DNA from: Desulfomonile tiedjei DSM 6799
Lineage (GTDB): Bacteria; Desulfobacterota; Desulfomonilia; Desulfomonilales; Desulfomonilaceae
Assembly (NCBI RefSeq): GCF_000266945.1
Contig: NC_018025.1
Location: 5,832,001-5,896,000 of the forward strand
Reading direction: 5' to 3'
DNA: 64,000 bases
Made by a program: the position numbers and the translations under genes. This document shows positions 53,035 to 61,599 of this stretch, piece after piece. The notes under the pieces are model-generated. The model had not been told where the DNA came from. It was given only the letters and a program-made list of their open reading frames with translations, and made no database searches. The number at the start of each line of letters is the position of its first letter. The first letter of the stretch is position 1.

Positions 53035-53475
53035 TTAAACCGGGGCATCACCAAGGAAGGGATTGACATTCCAACCGAGCCAGTAAGAGCCGAGATCTCG
53101 CATGAGTTCCGTGAACTTGCTGAATTCCAACGGCTTCACCAGATAACTGTTTGCATGATAATCGCAGGCCATCTTCACGTCATTCCCTGCCTGGGAACTA
53201 GTCAAGATGACCACCGGAATGCCGCGTAATTCCTTTGTCTGTTTTATCTCCTTAAGCACTTCCAAGCCATCGACCTTCGGAAGCCGGAGATCCAACAGTA
53301 TCAAGTTTGGTCGGGGGCTTTTCTCCGGATTGGTGTAATTGCCTCGTCGAAGTAGGTAATCCAGCGCTGTTTCCCCATCTGTCACATGGTGAATGTGATG
53401 AGCCGCATGATGGACCTTAAAACTGCGCATCACTATTTCCGCATGATCTTCGTTGTCTTCTACCAGTAAAATCAT
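53035..53475 (-). CDS. Single-domain response regulator (Rcp1-like)
   Basis: 146 residues, receiver only: acidic VEDNEDHAEI, phospho-Asp in LILLDLRLPKVDG, Thr in VILTSS, Lys in YLVKPLEF. The extended alpha-4 region with HHIHHVTDGETALDYL resembles Rcp1/CheY-like regulators paired with PAS/phytochrome kinases. No output domain, so it acts by protein contact or in a phosphorelay between the kinases on each side. 32 bp after the big kinase. Confidence 0.88.
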   Translation of the reverse strand: MILLVEDNEDHAEIVMRSFKVHHAAHHIHHVTDGETALDYLLRRGNYTNPEKSPRPNLILLDLRLPKVDGLEVLKEIKQTKELRGIPVVILTSSQAGNDVKMACDYHANSYLVKPLEFSKFTELMRDLGSYWLGWNVNPFLGDAPV

Positions 53476-53507
53476 TGGAGTTTCACCATCTGCAATTCAG
53501 TCTCGTT

Positions 53508-56500
53508 TCATTTCTCGTCATCAGGCGCAGGGCAGGGGAGAGTGAGATAAAAGGTGGAACCACTTCCGATGCCTTCTGATTCTACCCAAATACGGCCACC
53601 ATGCACTTCGACGATTCGCTTGGCCAAGGCTAATCCTATGCCGGTTCCTTCGGTTTTTTGATCCAATTTGTTAAAAAGTCCGAACACCTTTTCATGGTAA
53701 AGGGGATTAATGCCTATGCCATTGTCTCGAACAAAGAGCAAAGTCTCATCGCCATTCTCTTTTATGCCAATCTCGATTCGCGGATGTGGCTGATCTCCCA
53801 TAAATTTCATTGAATTCTCGATAAGGTTTTGGAAGACTTCCAGTAACCGCGGACGATCGACGAGCAGGATAGGCAGATCCGGAGCCACCTGTACCTCCAC
53901 GCCATGTTGCGCAATTCTTCCGGACAACAGTTCCAGGGTCTCATCTACCAGTTCTCGCATAGGCACTTTTGTCGGCGGATTGAACAGCCTGCCGACCCGG
54001 GAAAGCTCCAGAATCTCTCCCAGAAGTTGTCCCATCTTCTCTGCTGCCTTGTCAATTCGATCCAAGTCAGATTTCAGGTTTTCAGTATTTCCATTGGTTA
54101 CGTTCTCTGCGACAAATCCTAAGAAGGTCCTGATGGTGATCAAGGGACTCCTCAGGTCATGGGAGACCGAATATGTAAATCTCTCCAGTTCGGCGTTCTT
54201 GGCTTCCAGTTCCGTGATCAGTCTTTCACGCTCGATCTCTGCTTGTTTCGCTTCTGTGATATCCCTGTCAAATCCTGCGACTCCACCAACATTTCCGTTG
54301 GCATCAAGAACAGGATAGAAACTGGTGTAATAGAATCTGCCATCCTTCTCGTCTTCGAAGCGCACTGCATAACCGGTTTGCAATACCTCGTTAAACTTGG
54401 CTCTGCTTTTGGCTTCAATATCCGGTGGCAGAATACTGGAAAGTGACTCCCCGAGCACTTCGTTGCTTTTCCATCCAAACCTTAATGCAGTGGCTTCGTT
54501 CAGTGCAACAATGGACCAATCAGCCGATAAGAGGAAGACGGAGTCCGCACTGGCATTCAATATTGCTTCAATGTCTCTGTTTCTTTTCGCGAGGGCTTCT
54601 TCTGCCTTTTTGCGAGCACTAATATCGCGAGCCGCTGCAAACAGGCCGATAATCTTTCCTGATTCGTCGCTATATACAGAGGCATTATATGTGACCTGAG
54701 TCAGATTTCCGCTCTTATGCCGGATCTCCAGTTCATAATCCCTGACCGATCCATCTCTGAATGCCTGTTGATATCCGGCTCGGGCATTTTCGGGACTGGT
54801 GAAATAATCGGCAAAATCCGTCCCGACGAGCTCATTTCGTGAATAACCGGTAACCCGCTCTGTAGCTGTGTTGACGTCATTAATCTTGCCTTCGGCACTA
54901 ATAGTTACCAGAGGATCCAAACTGGCCTCAATGAGACTTCTGTTATATGCGCTGGCTGTCTGCAATGCCTCTTCTGCCCGCTTACGGTCACTGATGTCAC
55001 GGGCCGCTGCGAACACACCGACAATATCCCCGGATTCATCCCGGTAAACCGACGCGTTATACATAACCGGTGTCAACATCCCATTCTTGTGCCGAATCTC
55101 CAGTTCGTAATCTTTCACCAAACCATCTCTAAAGACCTGCTGGTATCCGGCTCTCGCTCTTGAAGGATCGGTGAAGTAGTCGGCAAAGTCCGTCCCAATG
55201 AGTTCATTTCGTGAGAAGCCGGTGACTCGCTCGGTTCCGGTGTTCACATCCGTGATTTTTCCTTCCGCGCTGATGGTCACCAGAGGATCCAAGCTGGCCT
55301 CGACAAGGCTTCTGTTATATGCGCTGGCTGTCTGCAACGCCTTTTCTGCCCGCTTACGGTCACTGATGTCACGGGCCGCTGCAAATAGGCCGATAATCTT
55401 CCCGGACTCGTCACTATATACTGAAGCATTGTAGGTAACCTGAGTGAGGTCGCCGTTCTTGTGCCTGATCTCCAATTCATAGTCTCTCACCGATCCATCC
55501 TTGAATGCCTGTTGGTATCCAGCTCTGGCCTTCGCAGGATCTGTGAAATAATCGGCGAAATCCGTTCCGATCAGTTCGTTTCGTGAATAACCGGTAACCC
55601 GCTCTGTAGCCGTGTTGACGTCATTGATCTTTCCTTCCGCGCTGATAGTCACCAGAGGGTCCAGACTGGCTTCGATGAGGCTTCTGTTATATGCACTGGC
55701 TGTCTGCAACGCCTTTTCTGCGCGCTTGCGGTCGCTGATGTCGCGGGCTGCTGCAAACAGGCCGATAATCTTCCCGGACTCGTCACTATATACTGAAGCA
55801 TTATAGGTAACCTGAGTGAGATCGCCGTTTTTGTGCCTGATCTCCAATTCATAGTCTCTCACCGATCCATCTCTGAATGCCTGTTGATATCCAGCCCTCG
55901 CATTCTCAGGATCGGTGAAATAGTCGGCAAAATCCTTCCCGATCAACTCGTTTCGTGAAAAGCCGGTGACACGCTCGGTTCCGGTATTGACGTCAGTGAT
56001 CTTTCCTTCTGCGCTAATAGTGACCAGCGGGTCCAAGCTGGCCTCGATGAGGCTTCTGTTATATGCACTGGCTGTCTTCAATGCCTCTTCAGCGCGCTTT
56101 CGGTCACTGATGTCGCGGGCTGCTGCAAAGACGCCCGTGATTCTCCCTGACTCATCCCGATAGACGGAAGCGTTGTACATGACCGGAGTCAATTCTCCGT
56201 TTTTGTGCCTGATCTCCAGTTCATAGTCTTTCACTAAACCATCTCTGAAGACCTGCTGGTAACCAGCCCTTGCTCTTGAAGGATCTGTGAAATAATCGGC
56301 AAAATCCGTTCCAATCAGTTCATTTCGTGAATAACCTGTAACCCGCTCGGTTCCAGTATTGACGTCAGTGATTTTTCCTTCTGCGCTAATAGTGACCAGG
56401 GGGTCCAAACTGGCCTCGATCAGACTGCGGTTATATGCACTGGCTGCCTGCAATGCCTTTTCAGCACGCTTACTTTCGGTGATATCGCGAGCTGCTGCAA

Positions 56501-58034
56501 AAAGACCGATAATAGTCCCGGATTCATCCCGATAGACGGAAGCGTTGTACATGACCGGAGTCAACTCTCCGTTTTTGTGCCTGATCTCCAGTTCATAGTC
56601 CCTCACCGAACCATCTTTGAAAGCCTGTTGATAACCGGCTCTGGCCTTTTCAGGATCTGTGAAATAATCGGCAAAATCCGTTCCAATCAGTTCATTTCGT
56701 GAATAACCTGTAACCCGCTCGGTTCCAGTATTGACGTCAGTGATCTTTCCTTCGCCACTGATTGTCACCAATGGATCCAGGCTGGCTTCAATGAGACTTC
56801 TGTTATATGCGCTGGCTGTCTGCAACGCTTTTTCAGCACGCTTTCGGTCACTGATGTCGCGAGCCGCTGCAAATAGGCCGATAATCGTTCCGGAATCGTC
56901 AGAATACACAGAGGCATTGTACGTCACCTGAGTAAGGCTTCCGCTTCTATGCCTGATCTCCAGTTCATAATCCCTCACCGAACCATCCCTGAAAGCCTGC
57001 TGATATCCTTCCCTTGCTCGAGAAGGATCGGTGAAGTAGTCTGCAAAGTCCGTCCCGATGAGTTCATTTCGCGAATAACCGGTGACGCGTTCAGTCGCGG
57101 TATTAACGTCGGTAATCTTACCTTCGGCACTGATCGTGACCAGCGGGTCCAAACTCGCTTCGATCAGACTTCGGCTATATGCACTGGCTCTCTGCAATGC
57201 TTCTTCCGCTCGCTTCCGGTCACTGATATCGCGTGCAACGGTCGAGGCTCCTACAATTTCCCCGGATGCATTCTTAATTGGCGAGACGGTCACAGAGACG
57301 TAGATTTCGTCGCCATATTTGTCCATTCGTTTTGTTTCGTAATGCTCAACGGTCTCGCCCCTTTTAATTCGCTCGAGAATTTTAGGTATTTCGTCCTGAC
57401 GGTCCGGCGGCACCACGACGAGAATGGACTGGCCGATGGCTTGTTCGGCGGAGAAGCCGTACATTTTCTCTGCAGCGGCATTCCAACTCAGGATTGTGCC
57501 ATTCAACGTTTTTCCGATAATCGCGTCATCCGAGTATTCGACTATGGATGCTAAAAGGGCCCTCTCCGCGCTCGCCTGGAGAAGGCCCTGGCTATACTCT
57601 TTAGCCCTCTGTGATGCCTCTTCAGCTCGTTTTCGGTCGCTGATGTCGCGGGCGATCGTGCAGGCCCCTACGATTTCCCCGGATGGATTCTTAATTGGAG
57701 ATACAGAGACTGAGACGTGGAATTGCCGGCCAGTGTGACTCATTCGCTTTGTTTCGTAATGGTCGACTGTCTCGCCTTTTTTCACCTTTTCAAGAATTCT
57801 GGGCATCTCGTCCTGACGGTCCGGCGGAACTACGATGAGAATGGACCGGCCGATGGCTTCTTGCGCGGAGTAGCCGTACATCTTTTCAGCAGCAGCATTC
57901 CAACTGAGAATAGTGCCATCTAACTTCTTTCCGATGATCGCATCGTCTGAGTATTCCACTATCGACGCCAAGAGGGCTCGTTCAGCCAGGTTAATTTCCT
58001 CCGGACCTACGCAGTCTTCCGTCCCATTGATCAT
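53508..58034 (-). CDS. Multi-PAS soluble histidine kinase
   Basis: 1508 residues from ATG 58034 (GGAGGTGCG upstream; the frame is open to 58154 but has no site). Two PAS domains of the SIVEYSDDAIIGK type (about 20-275), then seven tandem PAS copies of about 124 residues (SLIEASLDPLVTISAEGKI ... AARDISDRKRAEKAL), one divergent PAS (AILNASADSVFLLSADWS), HisKA with phospho-His in VSHDLRSPLITIRTFLGFV, and HATPase_c (NLIENSMKFM, DNGIGI, GTGIGLALAKRIVEVHGG). No membrane helices seen. The tandem copies are almost identical, indicating recent amplification. First gene of the unit 58034-51499. Confidence 0.88.
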   Translation of the reverse strand: MINGTEDCVGPEEINLAERALLASIVEYSDDAIIGKKLDGTILSWNAAAEKMYGYSAQEAIGRSILIVVPPDRQDEMPRILEKVKKGETVDHYETKRMSHTGRQFHVSVSVSPIKNPSGEIVGACTIARDISDRKRAEEASQRAKEYSQGLLQASAERALLASIVEYSDDAIIGKTLNGTILSWNAAAEKMYGFSAEQAIGQSILVVVPPDRQDEIPKILERIKRGETVEHYETKRMDKYGDEIYVSVTVSPIKNASGEIVGASTVARDISDRKRAEEALQRASAYSRSLIEASLDPLVTISAEGKITDVNTATERVTGYSRNELIGTDFADYFTDPSRAREGYQQAFRDGSVRDYELEIRHRSGSLTQVTYNASVYSDDSGTIIGLFAAARDISDRKRAEKALQTASAYNRSLIEASLDPLVTISGEGKITDVNTGTERVTGYSRNELIGTDFADYFTDPEKARAGYQQAFKDGSVRDYELEIRHKNGELTPVMYNASVYRDESGTIIGLFAAARDITESKRAEKALQAASAYNRSLIEASLDPLVTISAEGKITDVNTGTERVTGYSRNELIGTDFADYFTDPSRARAGYQQVFRDGLVKDYELEIRHKNGELTPVMYNASVYRDESGRITGVFAAARDISDRKRAEEALKTASAYNRSLIEASLDPLVTISAEGKITDVNTGTERVTGFSRNELIGKDFADYFTDPENARAGYQQAFRDGSVRDYELEIRHKNGDLTQVTYNASVYSDESGKIIGLFAAARDISDRKRAEKALQTASAYNRSLIEASLDPLVTISAEGKINDVNTATERVTGYSRNELIGTDFADYFTDPAKARAGYQQAFKDGSVRDYELEIRHKNGDLTQVTYNASVYSDESGKIIGLFAAARDISDRKRAEKALQTASAYNRSLVEASLDPLVTISAEGKITDVNTGTERVTGFSRNELIGTDFADYFTDPSRARAGYQQVFRDGLVKDYELEIRHKNGMLTPVMYNASVYRDESGDIVGVFAAARDISDRKRAEEALQTASAYNRSLIEASLDPLVTISAEGKINDVNTATERVTGYSRNELVGTDFADYFTSPENARAGYQQAFRDGSVRDYELEIRHKSGNLTQVTYNASVYSDESGKIIGLFAAARDISARKKAEEALAKRNRDIEAILNASADSVFLLSADWSIVALNEATALRFGWKSNEVLGESLSSILPPDIEAKSRAKFNEVLQTGYAVRFEDEKDGRFYYTSFYPVLDANGNVGGVAGFDRDITEAKQAEIERERLITELEAKNAELERFTYSVSHDLRSPLITIRTFLGFVAENVTNGNTENLKSDLDRIDKAAEKMGQLLGEILELSRVGRLFNPPTKVPMRELVDETLELLSGRIAQHGVEVQVAPDLPILLVDRPRLLEVFQNLIENSMKFMGDQPHPRIEIGIKENGDETLLFVRDNGIGINPLYHEKVFGLFNKLDQKTEGTGIGLALAKRIVEVHGGRIWVESEGIGSGSTFYLTLPCPAPDDEK
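54593..57200 (-). repeat. Seven tandem ~372-bp PAS-coding repeats
   Basis: The same sequence, e.g. around CCAGAGGATCC at 54911 and 55283 and 55655, recurs every 372 bp, exactly 124 codons. Copies share long identical stretches and differ by scattered changes (GTGTTC/CTGTAG-type variants), so the block has probably been shaped by unequal recombination. Confidence 0.9.
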
Positions 58035-58445
58035 TAATCGCACCTCCAGAGCCGAAAATTGTAATTTCTTCTGGGCTCCGGGTCCTAAGAGTTGAGGATA
58101 CCCCGGAGAGTTGATCTTTTTCGCAACAACGATTCCTTGCTGGAGCATATGCAAGGCAAATTATTCATGTCAGATCACAACAAGTACGGCATGTAACATA
58201 AGTACGGATAATTTGAGGTATTCTACAAAATGCTGATAATCTCTGTCAAGATTATAGGTTTGCTGTTCCAGACTCCGACTGCCTGATTTTGCTTTTTCAT
58301 AATCCGCTGCAAGATCGCGGTGGGGGGCATAATTGTCTGTGACTTTGTCAAAAGGCATTCTCGCAATCCGGTCGGAACGCTGCAGGCCTTTTGATTGAGG
58401 TCTCTGCGGCCGACGATCCGGTTGAGTGCGACTATCGGCGGGCGC
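58035..58445. other. Intergenic region before the PAS kinase
   Basis: About 410 bp with two overlapping minus-strand frames (58170-58358 and 58223-58453) that have no ribosome site or recognisable motif. The promoter of the signalling unit is expected here but I could not fix it. Confidence 0.4.
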
Positions 58446-58691
58446 TTATTCAAGTTCGTCGACCATTTTTTTGACCTGATCTATCACTTCAGTGACCTGA
58501 CTCTGTGTCACGCAGAGACGTTGGGCCAATTCCAAAGGACTTACAAATCCCCCGATAATGAGCTTTCGAAAGAGTCGTTGAAGTTGCCGGTACGTAAGAG
58601 AATATTTTTCCATGAGCATCTGGTCGTCGAAACCGGATCTCAGGTCTTCCAGGACTTCTTTCGCACTCAAGGTCCGTTTCTCTTTCGTCAT
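58446..58691 (-). CDS. Stand-alone ~50-residue module protein
   Basis: 81 residues: TLSAKEVLEDLRSGFDDQML, then the LMEKYSLTYRQLQRLFRKL core and a GGFVSPLELAQR end, followed by a helical tail. It is one copy of the module found twice each in the proteins at 20678 and 60669, here without a membrane part. The core helix pair looks like a DNA- or protein-binding helix-turn-helix. Ribosome site AGGAG is rather far (15 bases) from the ATG. It sits just upstream of the PAS-kinase unit, same strand. Confidence 0.7.
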   Translation of the reverse strand: MTKEKRTLSAKEVLEDLRSGFDDQMLMEKYSLTYRQLQRLFRKLIIGGFVSPLELAQRLCVTQSQVTEVIDQVKKMVDELE

Positions 58692-58924
58692 ATGCGAATT
58701 CCGGAACTCCTAAAACGAAGTGTATGGGTAAAACCGACGAAACATTCTTGCGTGTATTGCTCGGATACTCAACAAAAACTTTGATGTTCGCAGTAAAATA
58801 GTGCGATAGATGAGGCCACGAATAAAGTGACATTATGGTATCCAGTGATGCATTATTCATACGGCAATGTCAGTTCTAGGATGCATGGAGCAGCTTTGAT
58901 GCAGCAGAGACATGGGCTTTAAAG

Positions 58925-59031
58925 ATGGCACGCGAATTGCTCAATTCGCAGTGTGCCATGTGGCTACCTCCTTGAAAGTCACGAGATACTGAAAGCCCTG
59001 GAAAAGCCAACTCTCCAGGGCTTTCGTTTTT
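58925..59031 (+). ncRNA. Candidate small RNA with CCUCC motif and terminator
   Basis: On the plus strand: a hairpin ATGGCACGCGAATT with its partner (58925-58959), a single-stranded-looking GGCTACCTCCTTG, then a perfect terminator. ACCTCCTT equals the 3' end of 16S rRNA anti-Shine-Dalgarno. No plus-strand gene precedes the terminator. The opposite strand carries an alternative: a 27-codon frame MAHCELSNSRAIFKAH... with an AAGGAGG site, so the same bases could be a peptide gene. Confidence 0.4.
58991..59031 (+). terminator. Rho-independent terminator
   Basis: A 12-bp perfect stem GAAAGCCCTGGA (58991-59002) with TCCAGGGCTTTC (59014-59025), then a five-T run. It faces the plus strand and lies 59 bp before the glutaredoxin gene. 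Confidence 0.85.
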
Positions 59032-59089
59032 GATTGCTCTGATGGATAAAATGGGTAGACTATCGGGAATGGAATAAAGGAGCAATCGA

Positions 59090-59338
59090 ATGGAAGTGTG
59101 CAAGCTCTACTCTCTCAGTACCTGCAGCCATTGCAAAGCCTGCAAGAGATTCCTGGGTGACTGCGGGATCGAATATGAATTTACGGATGTGGATCTACTG
59201 CCGGATGACATGCGTACAGAGGCTCTGGACGAGATCAAACGACTGACCTCCCGATGCGCATTCCCCACTATAATTATCGGACAAAAGGTGATTGTCGGAT
59301 TCAAGGAAGCCGAGATTAGAGAGGCTCTCGGGCTTTGA
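59090..59338 (+). CDS. Glutaredoxin-like protein
   Basis: 82 residues, thioredoxin fold. The redox site is CSHCKAC (CxxC at Cys13-Cys16 with a further Cys), the cis-Pro is in CAFPTIIIGQ, and a GFKEAEI glycine loop follows. It probably reduces disulfides or works with Fe-S or sulfur carriers in the cytosol; a glutaredoxin-like protein of anaerobes rather than a classical Grx is possible. AAAGGAG eight bases before the ATG. Single gene. Confidence 0.85.
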   Translation: MEVCKLYSLSTCSHCKACKRFLGDCGIEYEFTDVDLLPDDMRTEALDEIKRLTSRCAFPTIIIGQKVIVGFKEAEIREALGL

Positions 59339-59465
59339 AGATGCGTGTTCGAGTGCAAAGCAGATTCTTGCATTGTGGGAGGAGTCTCCGGGCAAGAAGA
59401 CGCATGCCTTGCGACGTCGTGTTTTCTAAACAAATACAGGACCGTAGACTCTCGATGCCATGCTT

Positions 59466-59602
59466 ATACCATTTGGCAGTTGTGCACATAAGATAGCGAA
59501 GGCTGGGGTATCTTGAGCGGAGTGATTAGACGGCTCTGCGTCGTCCGGAGCGAGGGATACCTCCAGCCTCCCAGATTATGAGAAGAAAAGCGAATCCGTG
59601 TT
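59466..59602 (-). repeat. R1 interspersed repeat, copy e
   Basis: 137 bp in reverse orientation, ATACCATTTGGC to GCGAATCCG; right end slightly decayed, body complete including the ~53-bp centre missing in copy c. Confidence 0.82.
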
Positions 59603-59747
59603 ACAAGATCGGGACTTCATTTTATGGAGAACCAAACATCTCTCTGCCAGTATGCTGCGCTGGTTTCAATAAGGAATATTGCGAATTTGTCTCCTCGGGG
59701 ACAATTCCAGTACTTCAAGAATCCGTTTTGGAACTTGCCCTGCCAAG

Positions 59748-59934
59748 TTGTCCACATGTTCTGTGGATAACTTGGGTGTAACCCTGTGGATAATTTGATG
59801 CAACATCCTCTCTGACCACCTGATCGGCAAAACGCTCCAATCCGGAGCAGTTCAGTTCTATCGTAATAACGGGATCATAGTTGGAAGTGCCTGTTTATTT
59901 AAGGTGGTATGGAAAGAACAATGAGTTATTCACA
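59748..59934. other. Cluster of DnaA-box-like sites (possible origin or regulatory site)
   Basis: TTGTCCACA (59748-59756), TGTGGATAA (59762-59770), TGTGGATAA (59785-59793) and TTATTCACA (59926-59934). Two are perfect DnaA boxes, the last fits TTATNCACA, and the first two form an inverted pair. The 59603-60231 gap has no gene. No dnaA, dnaN or rpmH is near, so this is not shown to be oriC. Confidence 0.5.
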
Positions 59935-60231
59935 CCTGTTGATAAGTGGAACGTACGGAGGAAAAGCTTCAGAGCGCATTCGAGTATTCCTATACCCAAA
60001 AGCCTACCCGTTTGTACTGAGTAATACGAATGTGCGTTCAAAGAAGTAACGTCTAGCAAATCCGGTCCCGGCATGTCTCCGAAGCGAAGTCAGGCGGTGC
60101 CGTTCGTAGCGAGGGAGATTTGCCGGGACCGGCAAATAACAGGTTTCTCAATATTCCTTCTATGAAAGCATTTTGGTATAAGTCATGGTTAGGCTTCAAC
60201 GGTAATAACCTGCCAGAATAGCGAGTAACAC

Positions 60232-60615
60232 GTGCAGTTCAGAATGTTCTTTCGGCTACCCGAAACTGTTTTTAGAACCTTGTTGGTCATGGAGTTCTTT
60301 TATGACGAGGATATGGACTGGTATGAAGTAAAGGTCTTCCGAGGATCCGATTTGATTGGGTATGTGCATGGATATGCGAACCGAGGCTGGTCTCCTCAAG
60401 TGAACAACATCTGGGTAATGGATAAATATCGACGGGAGGGGATAGCGTCCGCAATGATGTCCAAGATTGAATCATATTTCGGGCAAATCCCTGTCCCGGG
60501 AACCCCGATTGAAGAAAACGAGGGGGCGGCGGCATTTTGGAGAAAGTACTTGTCCGGGAGATCTCCTCAAGGACGCGATCCAACCGACGAGAATGATTCT
60601 TTCATAGAGAGATGA
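60232..60615 (+). CDS. GNAT-family N-acetyltransferase
   Basis: 127 residues (or 108 from ATG 60289, MEFFYDEDMDWYEVKVF). The acetyl-CoA pyrophosphate loop is RREGIASAMM after the beta-strand VNNIWVMDKY. FWRKYLSG near the end is a common GNAT C-terminus. The substrate is unknown. The GTG at 60232 gives an N-terminal stretch with little family likeness, so ATG 60289 may be right. Single gene. Confidence 0.72.
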   Translation: MQFRMFFRLPETVFRTLLVMEFFYDEDMDWYEVKVFRGSDLIGYVHGYANRGWSPQVNNIWVMDKYRREGIASAMMSKIESYFGQIPVPGTPIEENEGAAAFWRKYLSGRSPQGRDPTDENDSFIER

Positions 60616-60668
60616 TATACATTCAGGGGGGATGAATTACATGTTCAAGAGTTCGAGTCCGACTTACT

Positions 60669-61574
60669 ATGCGAAAACTTAAAGTCAAAGTAGACAGAAA
60701 AAGTGCAGTGGCCGCATTCAGGGCAGGGGCAACCGATGCAGACATGATGGAGAAGTTTTATCTTTCCGCACAAGGTTTGCACAAATTGTACGAGAAGTTG
60801 ATTGCACTCGGGGAATTGGACCAGCGAGAAGTCAATCGGAGAATGTTCGCATCTCAGCAGTCCCATGTAGTGGAGTTAATTATGCCCAAACCTGTTCCCC
60901 ATAAGAAAGCCGTAGTAGATGCGGAACAGGCGGTAAAGGACATCCGGGCGGGTTATAGCGATATTCTTCTGATGCAAAAGTACAATTTGTCCGCGAAAGG
61001 GCTCTCGTCGCTCCTGGAGCAACTCGTAGCATCGTCTCTGATAGAACCGTACGAGCTTGAAAAAAGGGAGAATCGCGTGAGGAAGTCCGACGTGGTTTCC
61101 GATCGCAACGAGGATACCACTGGGGGAGGGGATTGGAACCCGGAAGAATTTGTCCCTGCGAAAAAATCATGGTTATCGCGTCTCTTTGCGGATCACCAGA
61201 TTTTCGTTGCCGCGCTTGCGGGTGGGATCGCCGGAATTCTTCTTGTAGGGATCTTTATCATGATTTTAGAAGGCACAGAGCGATTTTCCGCAAACCGTAT
61301 TTCGCGAGAAAAGGAACGGGCGTTACAAGCAGCGAATAAGGCTTTGTTGACAGAGGCGCAGGACATGATAAAAATTCTGGATGCCATCGCACGGAACGAA
61401 GTTTCCGCTACGAACGGTTCAAGAAATCTTGCGTACCAGGAGTGTCTGCGTAATTGCGAAAAGAATCACGAATCTGAAGACGAGATGGATAAAGTCTTTG
61501 TCATAAACTGCAAGAAAGAATGCCTGGCTGTTCACAGTGAACGATTCAAGCGGATCCGTGAATTCTATCATTAG
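60669..61574 (+). CDS. Two-module membrane-anchored protein
   Basis: 301 residues. Two copies of the ~50-residue module (residues 8-58, AAFRAGATDADMMEKFYLS; and 79-129, KDIRAGYSDILLMQKYNLS), a short linker, a membrane helix (about 178-200, FVAALAGGIAGILLVGIFI), then a coiled-coil region and a Cys-bearing segment (CLRNCEKNHE ... CKKEC), probably outside the membrane. The arrangement suggests cytosolic sensing coupled to periplasm. Followed by the EamA gene 25 bp later. Confidence 0.75.
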   Translation: MRKLKVKVDRKSAVAAFRAGATDADMMEKFYLSAQGLHKLYEKLIALGELDQREVNRRMFASQQSHVVELIMPKPVPHKKAVVDAEQAVKDIRAGYSDILLMQKYNLSAKGLSSLLEQLVASSLIEPYELEKRENRVRKSDVVSDRNEDTTGGGDWNPEEFVPAKKSWLSRLFADHQIFVAALAGGIAGILLVGIFIMILEGTERFSANRISREKERALQAANKALLTEAQDMIKILDAIARNEVSATNGSRNLAYQECLRNCEKNHESEDEMDKVFVINCKKECLAVHSERFKRIREFYH

Positions 61575-61599
61575 TCTGATCTTTCCTCGAGGGGTCCGC

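Noticed and set aside
58876-58959. 27-codon minus-strand peptide MAHCELSNS... with AAGGAGG
   Set aside because: Not listed as a gene because the same bases fit a plus-strand RNA with terminator; noted as the alternative there.
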